From CAUYXJ01 sp963577065 (GTDB lineage: Bacteria; Chloroflexota; Dehalococcoidia; Tepidiformales; Tepidiformaceae), in NCBI GenBank assembly GCA_963577065.1, contig CAUYXJ010000032.1:1-29431 (forward strand): 29,431 bases of DNA, in the 5' to 3' direction. Numbering within the stretch: the first letter of the stretch is position 1; every line of letters begins with the position of its first letter. The notes beneath the pieces are model-generated. The model was not told where the DNA came from. It saw nothing but the letters and a program-made list of their open reading frames with translations, and searched no databases. Positions 15,425-24,302 of this stretch are shown here, in pieces. The position numbers and the translations under genes are program-made.

Positions 15425-15826
15425 TCAGCCCGCCAAGAAGCTAAGGCGCAACCGGCGTTCCGGGTTGTCGGCGTTGTAGTCGACGAGCACGATCCGCTGC
15501 CAGATTCCGAGCAACGGACTGCCGTCCGCGACCGGCACCGTGAGCGACGGGCTCACGAGGACAGGCAGGAGGTGGTCCGCACCATGCCCGGGCGAGCCAT
15601 GAGCGTGCGCGTAACGATCGTCCCGTGGGAGCAGCCGTCTGACGAGCTCGTCGAGATCCGTCTCCGAGCCGGATCCGGTCTCCATCAGCGCAACGCCCGC
15701 GGTTGCGTGCGGGGCGAAGACGTTCAGGAGGCCGTCGTGGAATTGGGCGCAGAAGCGCGAGACCTCGTCGGTCACGTCGATGACGCGCCGGTCCGCGGTA
15801 TCGATCGTGAGCAGGGTCGATTCCAT
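15425..15826 (-). CDS. yjbQ: YjbQ/UPF0047-family protein
   Basis: A 133-residue protein matching the YjbQ/UPF0047 family from end to end: GLLNVFAPHATAGVALMETG, then DRYAHAHGSPGHGADHLLPVLVSPSLTVPV, and GIWQRIVLVDYNADNPERRL. The conserved His residues (APHAT, HAHG, GHGADH) build the metal or phosphate site. Family members show weak thiamine-phosphate synthase activity when present in excess, but the physiological role is not settled. Length and start (MESTLLTIDT) are typical. It is flanked on both sides by related intergenic repeats. Confidence 0.92.
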   Translation of the reverse strand: MESTLLTIDTADRRVIDVTDEVSRFCAQFHDGLLNVFAPHATAGVALMETGSGSETDLDELVRRLLPRDDRYAHAHGSPGHGADHLLPVLVSPSLTVPVADGSPLLGIWQRIVLVDYNADNPERRLRLSFLAG

Positions 15827-16275
15827 CGGGGGAGCATGCCCGCGACCCGGTACTCAGTCGAGGGCTTAGGGAGCGACGCTGCCTGCAGCGCCCACCCACC
15901 GGGCCCGTGGCCGCTGGCGCCTGGGGTGGTCGACCAAAGACAACGAGCGAGCGCGAAGCTGGGCGCGAGAGCGCCCGCGAAGCAGTCGAGGGAGCGAGTT
16001 TATGAGATCCTGCTCCGAGCCAGCGAGACTGGTTCCGGTGGGCACTCCCGATGGCGCATTTGGGAAAAGCCGGGGAACGTCGGTCCCCAGAGCACTCCTC
16101 GCGGCGCCTTTGGAAAGACCGCGCCGCCCTGCGGCGGCGTGGCCTATCCCTCCTAACGTACGGGCAGAACCCGGCCGTCGCTTCCTATACGTCTCGCGGG
16201 ATCGGGCGGATTCAGCCGGGCGGCTCCGTGCCTTCGCGCCTACGCCCTCCCGCGTGGTGGTATTGTGCGCGCCCG
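15827..16275. other. 449-base intergenic region with GC-rich hairpins
   Basis: This gap lies between the divergent yjbQ and CoA-transferase genes. It holds three perfect small inverted repeats: GGGCGC-GAGA-GCGCCC at 15961-15976, GGGGA/TCCCC at 16072-16088 and CGCCGC-CCT-GCGGCG at 16122-16136. It also holds a repeat related to the 15239-15394 block. None has a T-tract, so terminators are unlikely. The frame of the CoA-transferase is open upstream to 16051, but the encoded residues are basic and unlike the family. No promoter could be named with confidence. Confidence 0.4.
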
Positions 16276-18792
16276 ATGGCTGGACCGCTGGCTGGAACCC
16301 GTGTCCTCGATCTCACCCGGGGAGTCGCGGGCCACTACGCGACGAAGCTCCTCGCCGATTACGGTGCGGATGTGCTCAAGCTGGAGCCACCGGGAGGCGA
16401 TCCTCTGCGTCGTTTCGGGCCTTTCCCCGGCGACGAGCCCCACCCGGAACGCTCTGGACTCTTCCTCCACCTGAACACGAACAAGCGCTCCCGCGTGCTC
16501 GATGTGACGGACCCCGAGAACGCTTCGAAGGTGCGGGCGCTCGCGGCCGAAGCGGATATCGTCTTCGAGGATTTTCCTCCGGGTTCCGCGGTGGTCTCGG
16601 GTTGGGGGTGGGAGGCGCTCTCGGCCGAGCGCGATGACCTCGTACTCGTATCGATCACGCCCTTCGGCCAGACCGGCCCCTACCGCGGGTATCGCGGCTC
16701 CGAGATCACCCTTCAGGCGATGGGTGGCCCCCTGCTCGCCACCGGTCATCCCAGCCTGGGCCCGCTCAAGCACGCCGGCCACTTCGCCCACTACCACGCC
16801 GGGATCATCGCTGGCTTCGCGGCCGTGCTCGTGCGGTTGCGGGTCGAAGCCGGCGGGGAGGGCGACTGGATCGACCTTGCCGTGAACGAGTGCCAGGCGG
16901 GCTCACGCGATCGCCGCAGCGCCGCCCTCCTGGCGGCGTCCTACGCCGGTGTGGGCGGCGGGCGGGGTGCGACCGCGTTGCGCGTCGGCTCGGGCGTTCG
17001 CCCCTGCGCCGACGGCCACATCAACCTCCACGGCGCCGGCCCCCGCCTGCCCGGCCTCCTCCGCCTGATCGGACGGGCCGATCTGCTTGAGCATCCCGAG
17101 ATCGACGCCCCGGCAACGCTGATGCCAACCGCGCTCGCCGAGGAGATCGAATCCTCCTACCGGGCCTGGCTCGCGGAACGGCCGAAGCGGGAGATCATCG
17201 CGCTCGCGCAGGAGCAGAACCTCCCCTGTGGCGCCCTCCAGACCGCGAAGGATCTGCTCGATGACCCGCACTTCCGCGCGCGGGACGTGTGGGAAGCGAT
17301 CGACCATCCGGAGGCCGGCCGGCTCGCCTACCCGGGGCGGCCGTTCATCATGTCCGCAACCCCCCGCCCCCCGGCCGCTCGTGCTCCCCTGCTCGGCGAG
17401 CACGATGGTGACGCTCCCTTCGCCCCGCGTACTGAGCGGGCTCGCTCCAAGGCGGGCGCGGCCGCGCCCCGCGCGCTCCCCCTCGAGGGCGTCCGGGTGG
17501 CCGAGGTCACGGTCGTCTGGGCGGGCACGCACGTGAGCCAGATCCTCGGAGATTGGGGGGCGGAGGTCGTCCGCGTCGAGCCGGTCAATCGGATCCAGCC
17601 CACCACCCGTGGCGCGGAAGTGGCGCTTACGAAGGAGCAGGCACAGCGCATCGCCGAGCAGGGGCAGACACTCACCGCCTACCCGGACTTCGATCCCCGC
17701 GACGACCCCTGGAACCGCAGCCCCAGCTTCAACGTCGGTGCCCGCAACAAGCGCTCGATGACGTGCGACATCATGGCTCCGGAAGGCCGCGAAGCGCTGC
17801 AGCGGCTCGTCGCCGTGTCCGACGTCTTTATCGAGAACAACGTGCCCACGACGATGGCGAAAGCCGGCATCAGCTACGAATCGCTGCGTGCCGTCAATTC
17901 CAACTTGATCATGCTGCGTATGCCCGCCTTCGGCCTCGACGGGCCCTACAGCGACTACCGAGGCTTCGGCATGCACGCCGAAGCGACGGTCGGGCACACC
18001 CTCCTGCGAGGCTATCCCGATGCGGGCCCCGAGCTCACGGGCGACGCCCTCGCCTCGGATGCGATCGCCGGCGTGCATGGGGCCCTGGCCGTAGCGATGG
18101 CGCTTCTCCATCGTCAGCGCACCGGCGTGGGCCAGCAGATCGAGATGGCGCTGGCGGAGTCGTTCCTGCCTATTCTCGGCCAGTTCCTGCTCGACTACGC
18201 GATGAACGGCCGCGTCACGACGGCGCTCGGGAACACCCACCCCTGGCACGCCCCCCACGACGTCTACCCCACCCGCGGCGAGGATCAGTGGATCGCGATC
18301 GATGTCGCCACCGACGCGGAGTTCGGTGCCCTCTGTCGGGTCCTCGGCGCCGGCGCGCTCGCGAACGATGTCCGCTTCGCCTCACCGGCGCTGCGCTTGG
18401 AGCACCGTGCGGCGCTCGACGAGGCCCTGAGCGACCTCACCCGGCCCCGGGAGAAGGAGGAGCTGTTTCACGCGCTCCAGGCGGAAGGGGTATGCGCCGC
18501 GCCGACCCATGACGGCCTCGAAGCGCAGGCCGATGCGCAGCTCAACGCGCGGGGGTTCTTCGAAGAGGTGACGCAGCCGGGGCTGGGGACGCACCGCCAT
18601 CCGGGTATGCCGTTCAAGCTGGCGAACACGCCTAACGCGATCCGTCTGCCCCCGCCCAACATCGGCGAGCACAACGACTGGGCCTACCTCGAACTCCTGG
18701 GGTACTCACGGGCGGAACTCGACGAGATGATTGCGAAGGGGCAGGTAGGCACGCGTTACGCCGCGGAGCTGCTCACCCGCACCCTCTCCTGA
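16276..18792 (+). CDS. Fused double CaiB/BaiF-type (family III) CoA-transferase
   Basis: An 838-residue protein made of two family III CoA-transferase units in tandem. Unit 1 (about 1-390) starts LAGTRVLDLTRGVAGHYATK, then KLEPPGGDP and ITPFGQTGPYRGYRG. Unit 2 (from 401) starts LEGVRVAEVTVVWAGTHVSQ, then VRVEPVNR, NKRSMTCDI, and FGLDGPYSDYRGFG. In other members an Asp in the DxSMxDA block forms the acyl-CoA anhydride; here both units have Glu (E205 in IDLAVNECQ, E628 in IEMALAES). These enzymes move CoA between carboxylic acids. Substrates are unknown. The ATG at 16276 starts exactly at the family N-terminus. It converges on the ROK gene with four bases between. Confidence 0.9.
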   Translation: MAGPLAGTRVLDLTRGVAGHYATKLLADYGADVLKLEPPGGDPLRRFGPFPGDEPHPERSGLFLHLNTNKRSRVLDVTDPENASKVRALAAEADIVFEDFPPGSAVVSGWGWEALSAERDDLVLVSITPFGQTGPYRGYRGSEITLQAMGGPLLATGHPSLGPLKHAGHFAHYHAGIIAGFAAVLVRLRVEAGGEGDWIDLAVNECQAGSRDRRSAALLAASYAGVGGGRGATALRVGSGVRPCADGHINLHGAGPRLPGLLRLIGRADLLEHPEIDAPATLMPTALAEEIESSYRAWLAERPKREIIALAQEQNLPCGALQTAKDLLDDPHFRARDVWEAIDHPEAGRLAYPGRPFIMSATPRPPAARAPLLGEHDGDAPFAPRTERARSKAGAAAPRALPLEGVRVAEVTVVWAGTHVSQILGDWGAEVVRVEPVNRIQPTTRGAEVALTKEQAQRIAEQGQTLTAYPDFDPRDDPWNRSPSFNVGARNKRSMTCDIMAPEGREALQRLVAVSDVFIENNVPTTMAKAGISYESLRAVNSNLIMLRMPAFGLDGPYSDYRGFGMHAEATVGHTLLRGYPDAGPELTGDALASDAIAGVHGALAVAMALLHRQRTGVGQQIEMALAESFLPILGQFLLDYAMNGRVTTALGNTHPWHAPHDVYPTRGEDQWIAIDVATDAEFGALCRVLGAGALANDVRFASPALRLEHRAALDEALSDLTRPREKEELFHALQAEGVCAAPTHDGLEAQADAQLNARGFFEEVTQPGLGTHRHPGMPFKLANTPNAIRLPPPNIGEHNDWAYLELLGYSRAELDEMIAKGQVGTRYAAELLTRTLS

Positions 18793-18796
18793 GGAA

Positions 18797-19750
18797 CTAA
18801 CGCTCGCCGGCTCGCTCGAAGGCGACGGCCGCCGCCCCCAATAACCCCGCGTCCTCGGCGAGTTCGCTCGTGCGCACGGGCGTGTCCGTGGCGGGGCCAT
18901 AAGCGAGCGAGGCCATCGCTTCGCGCATCGGTTCGAGCAGCAGCTCGCCCATGCTCAGCAGGCCCCCCGAGAGCGTGACGACGTCGGGGTTGAGCACGTT
19001 CACGATGCCGCCGAATCCGAGGCCGAGGAAGTGGCCGCCGTTCTGGATCTCGGCCGCGGCCGCGGCCTCGCCCTGCGCGGCGGCCGCGGAGAGGTCGGCG
19101 GCTGTGGGTGCGCGATTCGCTGCGATCTCGGCGAGGATCGGTGCCTTGCCCTCGTCCAGCAGGCGTTGCGCGCGCCGCGCAAAGGCGACGCCTCCCACGA
19201 GCGCCTCGAGACATCCGCGCGACCCACAAGGACAAGGCGGCCCCGTGGGGTCCAGGACGATGTGGCCGATCTCACCGGCGAGCCCCTTCGCCCCCCGGTA
19301 GAGCCGCCCGTCGATGACGATCCCGCCGCCGATGCCCGTCCCCAGGGTGGCGTGAAGCGTGTGCCGTGCGCCCCGGCCGGCGCCGAAGCGGAACTCACCC
19401 AGCGCGGCTGCGGAGGCGTCGTTCTCGATGTAGGTCGGGATCCCGATCCGTTCCGCTACGGGCGTCGTGAGGACGAGGTTGCGGAAGGTGGGGATATTGG
19501 GCGATACCATCACGGTGCCGCTCTCTGCGTCGATCAGGCCGGCGGCGGCGATGCAGGCCGCCTCTGGCGCGGCTGCATCGCTCGCTTTCACGCTCTCCAG
19601 CAAATCCGCGACCTGCGCCACGATCTCCTGGGCGGGGAGGTCTGCGGGGGTGCGGATCTGCTGCCGCGTGAGGATCTCACCGGCGTCGCTCACGAGTGCG
19701 GCCCGCAGGTTCGTGCCGCCGAAGTCACCCGCAATGACGGTCTCGACCAT
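18797..19750 (-). CDS. ROK-family sugar kinase (glucokinase-like)
   Basis: A 317-residue ROK protein. The N-terminal phosphate-binding loop is GDFGGTNLRAAL. The sugar-binding and catalytic segment is YIENDASAAALGE, with the catalytic Asp. LGTGIGGGIVIDGRLYRG follows. The zinc site is GEIGHIVLDPTGPPCPCGSRGCLE (shown here with its CPCGSRGC core), the ROK signature. The C-terminal adenosine motif is VVTLSGGLL. No N-terminal DNA-binding domain is present, so it is a kinase and not a ROK repressor. It probably phosphorylates glucose or a related hexose. It is divergent from the PPOX gene, with 55 bases between. Confidence 0.9.
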   Translation of the reverse strand: MVETVIAGDFGGTNLRAALVSDAGEILTRQQIRTPADLPAQEIVAQVADLLESVKASDAAAPEAACIAAAGLIDAESGTVMVSPNIPTFRNLVLTTPVAERIGIPTYIENDASAAALGEFRFGAGRGARHTLHATLGTGIGGGIVIDGRLYRGAKGLAGEIGHIVLDPTGPPCPCGSRGCLEALVGGVAFARRAQRLLDEGKAPILAEIAANRAPTAADLSAAAAQGEAAAAAEIQNGGHFLGLGFGGIVNVLNPDVVTLSGGLLSMGELLLEPMREAMASLAYGPATDTPVRTSELAEDAGLLGAAAVAFERAGER

Positions 19751-19805
19751 GGCGGCACTCTACCGCAGCTGCGGCCCCTGGACACGGAGGGCCTCCCCGA
19801 CGAGA

Positions 19806-20246
19806 GTGCGCTCCGTGGAGACGTGGCAGCGACAACTCCTCGACGACGCCCGCTCCGGGACCTTGGGCACGATCGCCGCGACAGGTCTGCCCCAGCTCGT
19901 CCCCGTCTGCTTCGCTCTCGTCGCAGGCGACATTGCCATCGCGATCGACGAAAAGCCGAAGCAGGGCGGGCCCCTCGCGCGGTTGCGCAACATCGAACGC
20001 GACCCTCGCGTGGCGCTGCTCGTCGACCACTACGAGGACCGCTGGGAGCGTCTGGCTTGGGTCCGCCTCGAGGGCGACGCGCTGGTCGTGGCCAGTGGCG
20101 GGGCCTGGCCCGCGGCTTTGGCGGCGCTACGCGCCCGCTACCCCCAGTACCGCGCGATGGCGCTCGAGCGCCTCCCCGTTATCCGCATCCAGCCGAAGCG
20201 GGTTGTCGGTTGGCGGGCGCAGGGCGGCGCGCGCGCGCCCGCGTAG
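19806..20246 (+). CDS. PPOX-class flavin/F420-binding protein
   Basis: A 146-residue split-barrel protein. GTLGTIAATGLPQLVPVCFAL and IAIDEKPKQG, followed by RLRNIERDPRVALLVDHYED and RLAWVRLEGDA, match the F420-dependent PPOX subgroup I know as TIGR03668. The C-terminus, YRAMALERLPVIRIQPKRVVGW, is also typical. Members bind flavin or F420 and reduce small molecules. The GTG at 19806 fits the family start (VETWQRQLLDDAR nearby); a GTG at 19815 is an alternative. The LLM-class gene follows 29 bases later, so the two probably formed an F420-linked operon. Confidence 0.82.
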   Translation: MRSVETWQRQLLDDARSGTLGTIAATGLPQLVPVCFALVAGDIAIAIDEKPKQGGPLARLRNIERDPRVALLVDHYEDRWERLAWVRLEGDALVVASGGAWPAALAALRARYPQYRAMALERLPVIRIQPKRVVGWRAQGGARAPA

Positions 20247-20275
20247 AATCGCGGTTCCGGCAGGGGGCTGCGAGC

Positions 20276-21236
20276 GTGCGCATCGGGCTAATGGCCGAGG
20301 GCCAGAACGACCTCACGTGGGAGCGCTGGTTGCATATCACTGCGCTCACGGAACGGCTTCGCTTCGCCTCGCTCTTTCGGTCCGACCACTACTTCACCGG
20401 CGCGCGGCAGCTGCAATCGCTCGAAGCGTAGCTGTCCTTCGCCGTGGCCGCGCGCGAAGCGTACGCCTACCGCTTCGGCGCCCTGGTCACCCCGATCACG
20501 TTTCGCCGCCCGGTAAACGATGCCCGCATGGCTGCCCAGCTGGACCTCCTCAGCGGCGGTCGCTTCGTCATGGGGCTGGGCGCCGGCTGGAACGAGGCCG
20601 AGCATTGCGCGTACGGCATTCCCTTCCCACCGCTCAAGGAGCGCTTCGACCGGCTCGACGAGGCCGTGCGGATGATGCGCGCGCTCTGGACCGAGAGCCC
20701 GGCTTCGTTCCCGGGTCGCTTCTACCAGCTCGATGCTGCGAACTATCAGCCGAAGCCGGCCGGGGGCCAGCCACCGATCCTGATCGGCGGTGCGGGCGAG
20801 CGCCGCACCCTGCGGATCGCGGCCGAGCACGCGGACGAATGGAATTGCGTCACTGTGACGGAGCCGGAGGGCTACGCCCACAAGTGCGAGGTCCTGGAAC
20901 GCCATTGCGAGGCGGTCGATCGTGATCCCGCGACCATCGCCCGCTCAATGATGCTGTTTCCGCTTGCGGCCCCGAACGAGGCCGCATTGGAGGGGGGTTG
21001 CGCGGAAGACGATGGCGCACTTCGGGGCAGGGCCCGACGATTCGCCCCAGGCATTTCGCGAGCGCATGGAGGGGCGCGGCCTTCTCAGCGGGACCACGGA
21101 GGAGGTCGTCGAGAAGCTCGGCCGCTTGGCCGAGCTTGGCCTCCAGGAGATGGTCTTCCAGCACATGGACTTCGACTCAGACGAGGTGCCCGAGTACCTC
21201 GCCGCCGAGATCGCCCCGCGCGTCGCTGATCTCTAG
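20276..21236 (+). pseudogene. LLM-class F420-dependent oxidoreductase, nonsense and frameshift
   Basis: The frame starts VRIGLMAEGQNDLTW at a GTG and matches luciferase-like F420-dependent oxidoreductases (FRSDHYF, RFGALVTPITFRRPV, GRFVMGLGAGWNEAEH, PILIGGAGERRTLRI). Two lesions break it. A TAG at 20429-20431 stands where relatives have Trp (SLEA-stop-LSFAVAARE), a TGG to TAG change. In the run of six G at 20992-20997 one extra G shifts the frame; the correct continuation (MAHFGAGPDDSPQAF ... APRVADL) is in the next frame to 21236. With both repaired the product would be about 319 residues. Two independent lesions favour a real pseudogene. Confidence 0.85.
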
Positions 21237-21245
21237 CCGCTACCG

Positions 21246-22295
21246 CTAGTCCTCAGGCGGCGCATAGACCAAGCCCAGCTTCCCCAGTTCTTGGGCCAAC
21301 GTCTCTTCGATGATCTGGCCGGTGCCGAACGCCACGACGATGCCCTCGGCGTCGATGAAGTAGGTCGTGGGCATGCCGACCAGGCGGTAGTGCTCCGCAA
21401 CCGCGCCTTCCGCGTCGAGTAGGGCCGGGTACGTCGCCTCGAGGTCGTCGAGCAGGCCCACCGCGTCACTGGCCGACTCCTGGAGGTTCACGCCGAGGAA
21501 GACGACCCTCCCGTCCAGGGTTTCGAAGGCCGCCTGGAAGTCCGGTATCTCCGAACGACAGGGGCCGCACCAGGTGGCGTACCAATTCAGCACCAGCGGC
21601 GTCCCCCGGAAGTCGGAGAGACGCACGACGCCGGCGGGATTGCGAGCATCGATCAGTGCGAAGTCTGGCGCGGGCTCACCGACCTCGGGACGGTGGGAGT
21701 CGATGAGGCCGTAGGCGACCCCGAGCTTTCCGATCTGGTCGATGAGCGCCGAGCGGTCGAGGGGATCGCTGGTGGCGTCGATCACGAAGCCTTCGGCGTC
21801 GATGAAGTAGGTCGTGGGTGAGTCGACGAGCTCGTAGAGCTCGCTGGTAGTCCCGTCGGGGTCGGCGAGGGCGGCGTACGTCGCGTCCAGGTCGTCCAGG
21901 AAGGCGGCGCCGTCGGTCCCGGCCGCGCCGACGTTGATCCCGAGGACGACGATCTGCCCATCGAGATCGTCCTGGAGTTCGTGGAGGATCGGAATCTCCG
22001 CCTCACAGCGTGAGCAGTCGGTGGTGTACCAATTCAACACGAGGGGCTTGCCGAGGAAGTCCGAGAGGCTGACGACGGCTTCCGGATCGCGGGCGTCGGT
22101 GAGCGAGAAGTCGGGCGCGGGCTGGCCGATCAGCCCGCGCCCGACGTCCGGGCGCTGGGCCACCGGCGTGGACTCCTCGTCACCACCAGACAGAAAGAGC
22201 CAGACGGCGGCCGCGGCGACCGCGACGGCGACGATCACCAAGACGGCGTATCCGCCGTATCGCTGGATCGGACTACGTGCTGGTTCGTCTGCCAT
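21246..22295 (-). CDS. Membrane-anchored tandem TlpA/ResA-like thioredoxin
   Basis: A 349-residue protein. One N-terminal membrane segment (residues 16-36) anchors two consecutive TlpA-like redoxin domains outside the membrane. Domain 1 (about 55-190) has the active site C94-S-R-C97 in WYTTDCSRCEAEIP. Domain 2 (205-340) has the canonical WCGPC (C243, C246). Each domain repeats the same blocks: PAPDF, LVLNWY and PTTYFIDAEG, so the protein arose by internal duplication. Such proteins keep cytochrome c or copper-site cysteines reduced, or reduce disulfides. The ATG at 22295 has GAGGA upstream. It is convergent with the broken LLM gene. Confidence 0.9.
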   Translation of the reverse strand: MADEPARSPIQRYGGYAVLVIVAVAVAAAAVWLFLSGGDEESTPVAQRPDVGRGLIGQPAPDFSLTDARDPEAVVSLSDFLGKPLVLNWYTTDCSRCEAEIPILHELQDDLDGQIVVLGINVGAAGTDGAAFLDDLDATYAALADPDGTTSELYELVDSPTTYFIDAEGFVIDATSDPLDRSALIDQIGKLGVAYGLIDSHRPEVGEPAPDFALIDARNPAGVVRLSDFRGTPLVLNWYATWCGPCRSEIPDFQAAFETLDGRVVFLGVNLQESASDAVGLLDDLEATYPALLDAEGAVAEHYRLVGMPTTYFIDAEGIVVAFGTGQIIEETLAQELGKLGLVYAPPED

Positions 22296-22363
22296 CTGAT
22301 TCCTCTTCGGACGTTCGTTGGACCCGGTCTCGCACAGCGCTGCTGCGATGGTACGAAGCCAAC

Positions 22364-23395
22364 CTAGAAGATTCGGTGATCAGCGCTACCGATGTCGTCC
22401 TGGGCTGGTTCCGCTGGGCGCTGGGCGCTCGCCTCCTCCTCCTGCGGCTGCTCGTGGACGACGAGCCCGCGGGCCGCGCGCCAGGCCTTCTGGCGAAGGC
22501 TGCGCTGCTCCCCCGGCGCGCCCGTCTGATCGTAGTCTCCACGCATGACCCGCGGGTACTCGGCCGCCACCTCCGCCCCCAGCAGCATCACGTTCGCGCT
22601 CACGAACACGAGGAAGAGGAAGGCGACGACCGCGCCGAGCGATCCGAAGACGACGTCGTAGTTGCTGAAGTTCTCGAGGTAGATGCCGAAGCCCAATTTC
22701 ACCAGCTCAAAGAGGACGGCCGCCAAGATCGCCCCAGGCCACACGTGGCGCAGCTGGACATGGGTCGCGGGGACGATCCAGTACAGCACCCCGAAAGCGG
22801 CGATGGAGACGAAGATCGGCAGGACGAACGAAGCCACGGCCCAGCCGAATCCAAATTCGGTCGCAACGTCGCCGAGGACGGGGATATCGTCGCTGGCCGT
22901 ACGCGCGAGCCGCAGGATCGTCGTCGCGCCGATCGAGGTCACGAAGATGGCGCCAAGCAGCGCCATCATGCCGAAGTCGACGAGTTTCTGGCGCACGAGC
23001 GGGCGCTTGCCCGAGAGGTCGAAGGCGATGTTCAGCGAGCGCCGAATCACCCCGAACATCGCACTCGCCGACCAAGCCATACCCACGAGCCCGATGAGCC
23101 CCAGCGCCCCGCTCGAGGGCCCGGAGATCTCCTGAACGGCCGTCTCGACGTTGTCTTCGCCCTCCCCGTCCACAGGCAGGAGACTGGTCAGCTCGGTGAT
23201 CAGGTCGCGCTGGATGTCGCTGTCCTGCAGAGCGAGGCCGAGGATGCCTATCGAGAAGATGACCAGGGGGAAGAGGGAGAACAGGACGTAGTAGGAGATG
23301 GCCGCGGCCATCTGCGTGCAGTTGTCATCGGCGAACTCCATGAGCGTCCGCTGAGTCAACAGCCAGAGGTGTCGAAAGGTCGGCATCAGCTTCAC
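22364..23395 (-). CDS. YihY/BrkB-family membrane protein
   Basis: A 343-residue polytopic membrane protein of the YihY/virulence factor BrkB family. The signature AAAISYYVLFSLFPLVIF is at about 30-47. Further hydrophobic segments follow, including GLVGMAWSASAMFGVIRRSLN, VLYWIVPATHVQLRHVWPGA and VFGSLGAVVAFLFLVFVSA, with the conserved EV-A-Y (GAEVAAEYPR). About six membrane helices are expected; the last 60 residues are a soluble charged tail. The function in this family is not settled and RNase BN is an old misassignment. Start is GTG at 23395 or ATG at 23386. It lies 68 bases before the thioredoxin gene on the same strand. Confidence 0.9.
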   Translation of the reverse strand: MKLMPTFRHLWLLTQRTLMEFADDNCTQMAAAISYYVLFSLFPLVIFSIGILGLALQDSDIQRDLITELTSLLPVDGEGEDNVETAVQEISGPSSGALGLIGLVGMAWSASAMFGVIRRSLNIAFDLSGKRPLVRQKLVDFGMMALLGAIFVTSIGATTILRLARTASDDIPVLGDVATEFGFGWAVASFVLPIFVSIAAFGVLYWIVPATHVQLRHVWPGAILAAVLFELVKLGFGIYLENFSNYDVVFGSLGAVVAFLFLVFVSANVMLLGAEVAAEYPRVMRGDYDQTGAPGEQRSLRQKAWRAARGLVVHEQPQEEEASAQRPAEPAQDDIGSADHRIF

Positions 23396-23480
23396 TGTAG
23401 GCGCGGGTGCCGGACCGGGCCAACGGAAGTCGCGTCAGGCACCCCTCGGGACTGGCCTCCGGCAATGGGACGCTCGAGGC

Positions 23481-24302
23481 ATGGCACCGCCTATTCACCA
23501 GCTGCTCCTCACCCGCCGCGAGAACCGCCCCAACCGCCCGTTCGCGGGCGGGCTCGCGGAGTACATCACCATCCACCAGACCGGGAACCGCCGGCCGGGC
23601 GCCGATGCTCACGCCCACGCGCTCTGGCTGGCAGGCTCAGCGCCCTATTCCTGGCACGCGACCATCGACGATTCCGAGATCTGGCAGTCGCTGCGCTGGG
23701 ACGAGCAGGGCTGGCACGCCGGCGATGGCCTTAACGGCCCCGGCAACACCCGCTCGCTCGGCCTCGAGATCTGCATGAACGAGGGCATCGACGCCGAAGC
23801 GGCCGCGGCGAACGCCGCTTGGCTCGTGGCCCACCTGCATGGGCAGGGACATGGCCGCGGGGGGATCGTCCAGCACCACCACTGGACGGGAAAGAACTGC
23901 CCCGAGCGCATCCGCGCCGAGTCAGGCCGTTGGCAGCGCTTCCTCGACCAGGTGGCCGCACTCGAAGAGGTCGAGCCGAGTCCTGAGCTGAGCGATCGGA
24001 TCGCGCGCCTCGAACGGATCGTCGCTGGGAACGGCACGCGCCGCCTCCACTCACTACCGGCGGCCAGCGGCGCTCCGCGGTGGCAGCGCCTCACGGGCGA
24101 GGAGGCGCTCCGCTACGTCGACGGCAAGGGCGATAGCCTGCACCTCGGCTTGGCCGAGCTGCAGGCTATCGGCTTGCCGCCCTCGAACCGGAGCCCCCGC
24201 CACCCCCGCCGGCCGACTCTCGACAGTGACCGGCCCGCCCGCTACGTTTCGGGGCACGCCTTCGTAGCTCAGTTGGAAGAGCGACGCATTCGTAATGCGT
24301 AG
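23481..24302 (+). CDS. N-acetylmuramoyl-L-alanine amidase (Amidase_2/PGRP type)
   Basis: A 273-residue peptidoglycan amidase. Zinc ligands fit T7-lysozyme spacing: H32 (EYITIHQTGN), H132 (in the HHHWTGKNCPERI segment) and C140, with K138 two residues before the Cys. YSWHATIDDSEIWQ and GLEICMNEGI are also family blocks. It should cut the bond between muramic acid and the stem peptide. Residues 150-170 look like a short coiled coil (LSDRIARLERIV). No signal peptide is seen, so it resembles phage-type endolysins. The last 15 codons run into the tRNA-Thr gene and the TAG stop lies inside that tRNA, so the C-terminus is doubtful. Confidence 0.85.
   Translation: MAPPIHQLLLTRRENRPNRPFAGGLAEYITIHQTGNRRPGADAHAHALWLAGSAPYSWHATIDDSEIWQSLRWDEQGWHAGDGLNGPGNTRSLGLEICMNEGIDAEAAAANAAWLVAHLHGQGHGRGGIVQHHHWTGKNCPERIRAESGRWQRFLDQVAALEEVEPSPELSDRIARLERIVAGNGTRRLHSLPAASGAPRWQRLTGEEALRYVDGKGDSLHLGLAELQAIGLPPSNRSPRHPRRPTLDSDRPARYVSGHAFVAQLEERRIRNA

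Noticed and set aside
20429..20431. TAG in the LLM gene as a recoded codon (pyrrolysine or readthrough)
   Set aside because: The expected residue is Trp, one base away from TAG, and a second frameshift lies downstream. Simple gene decay explains both.
22277..23734. 485-codon open frame on the plus strand
   Set aside because: Opposite the YihY/BrkB gene and running into the amidase region in another frame; no recognisable domain.
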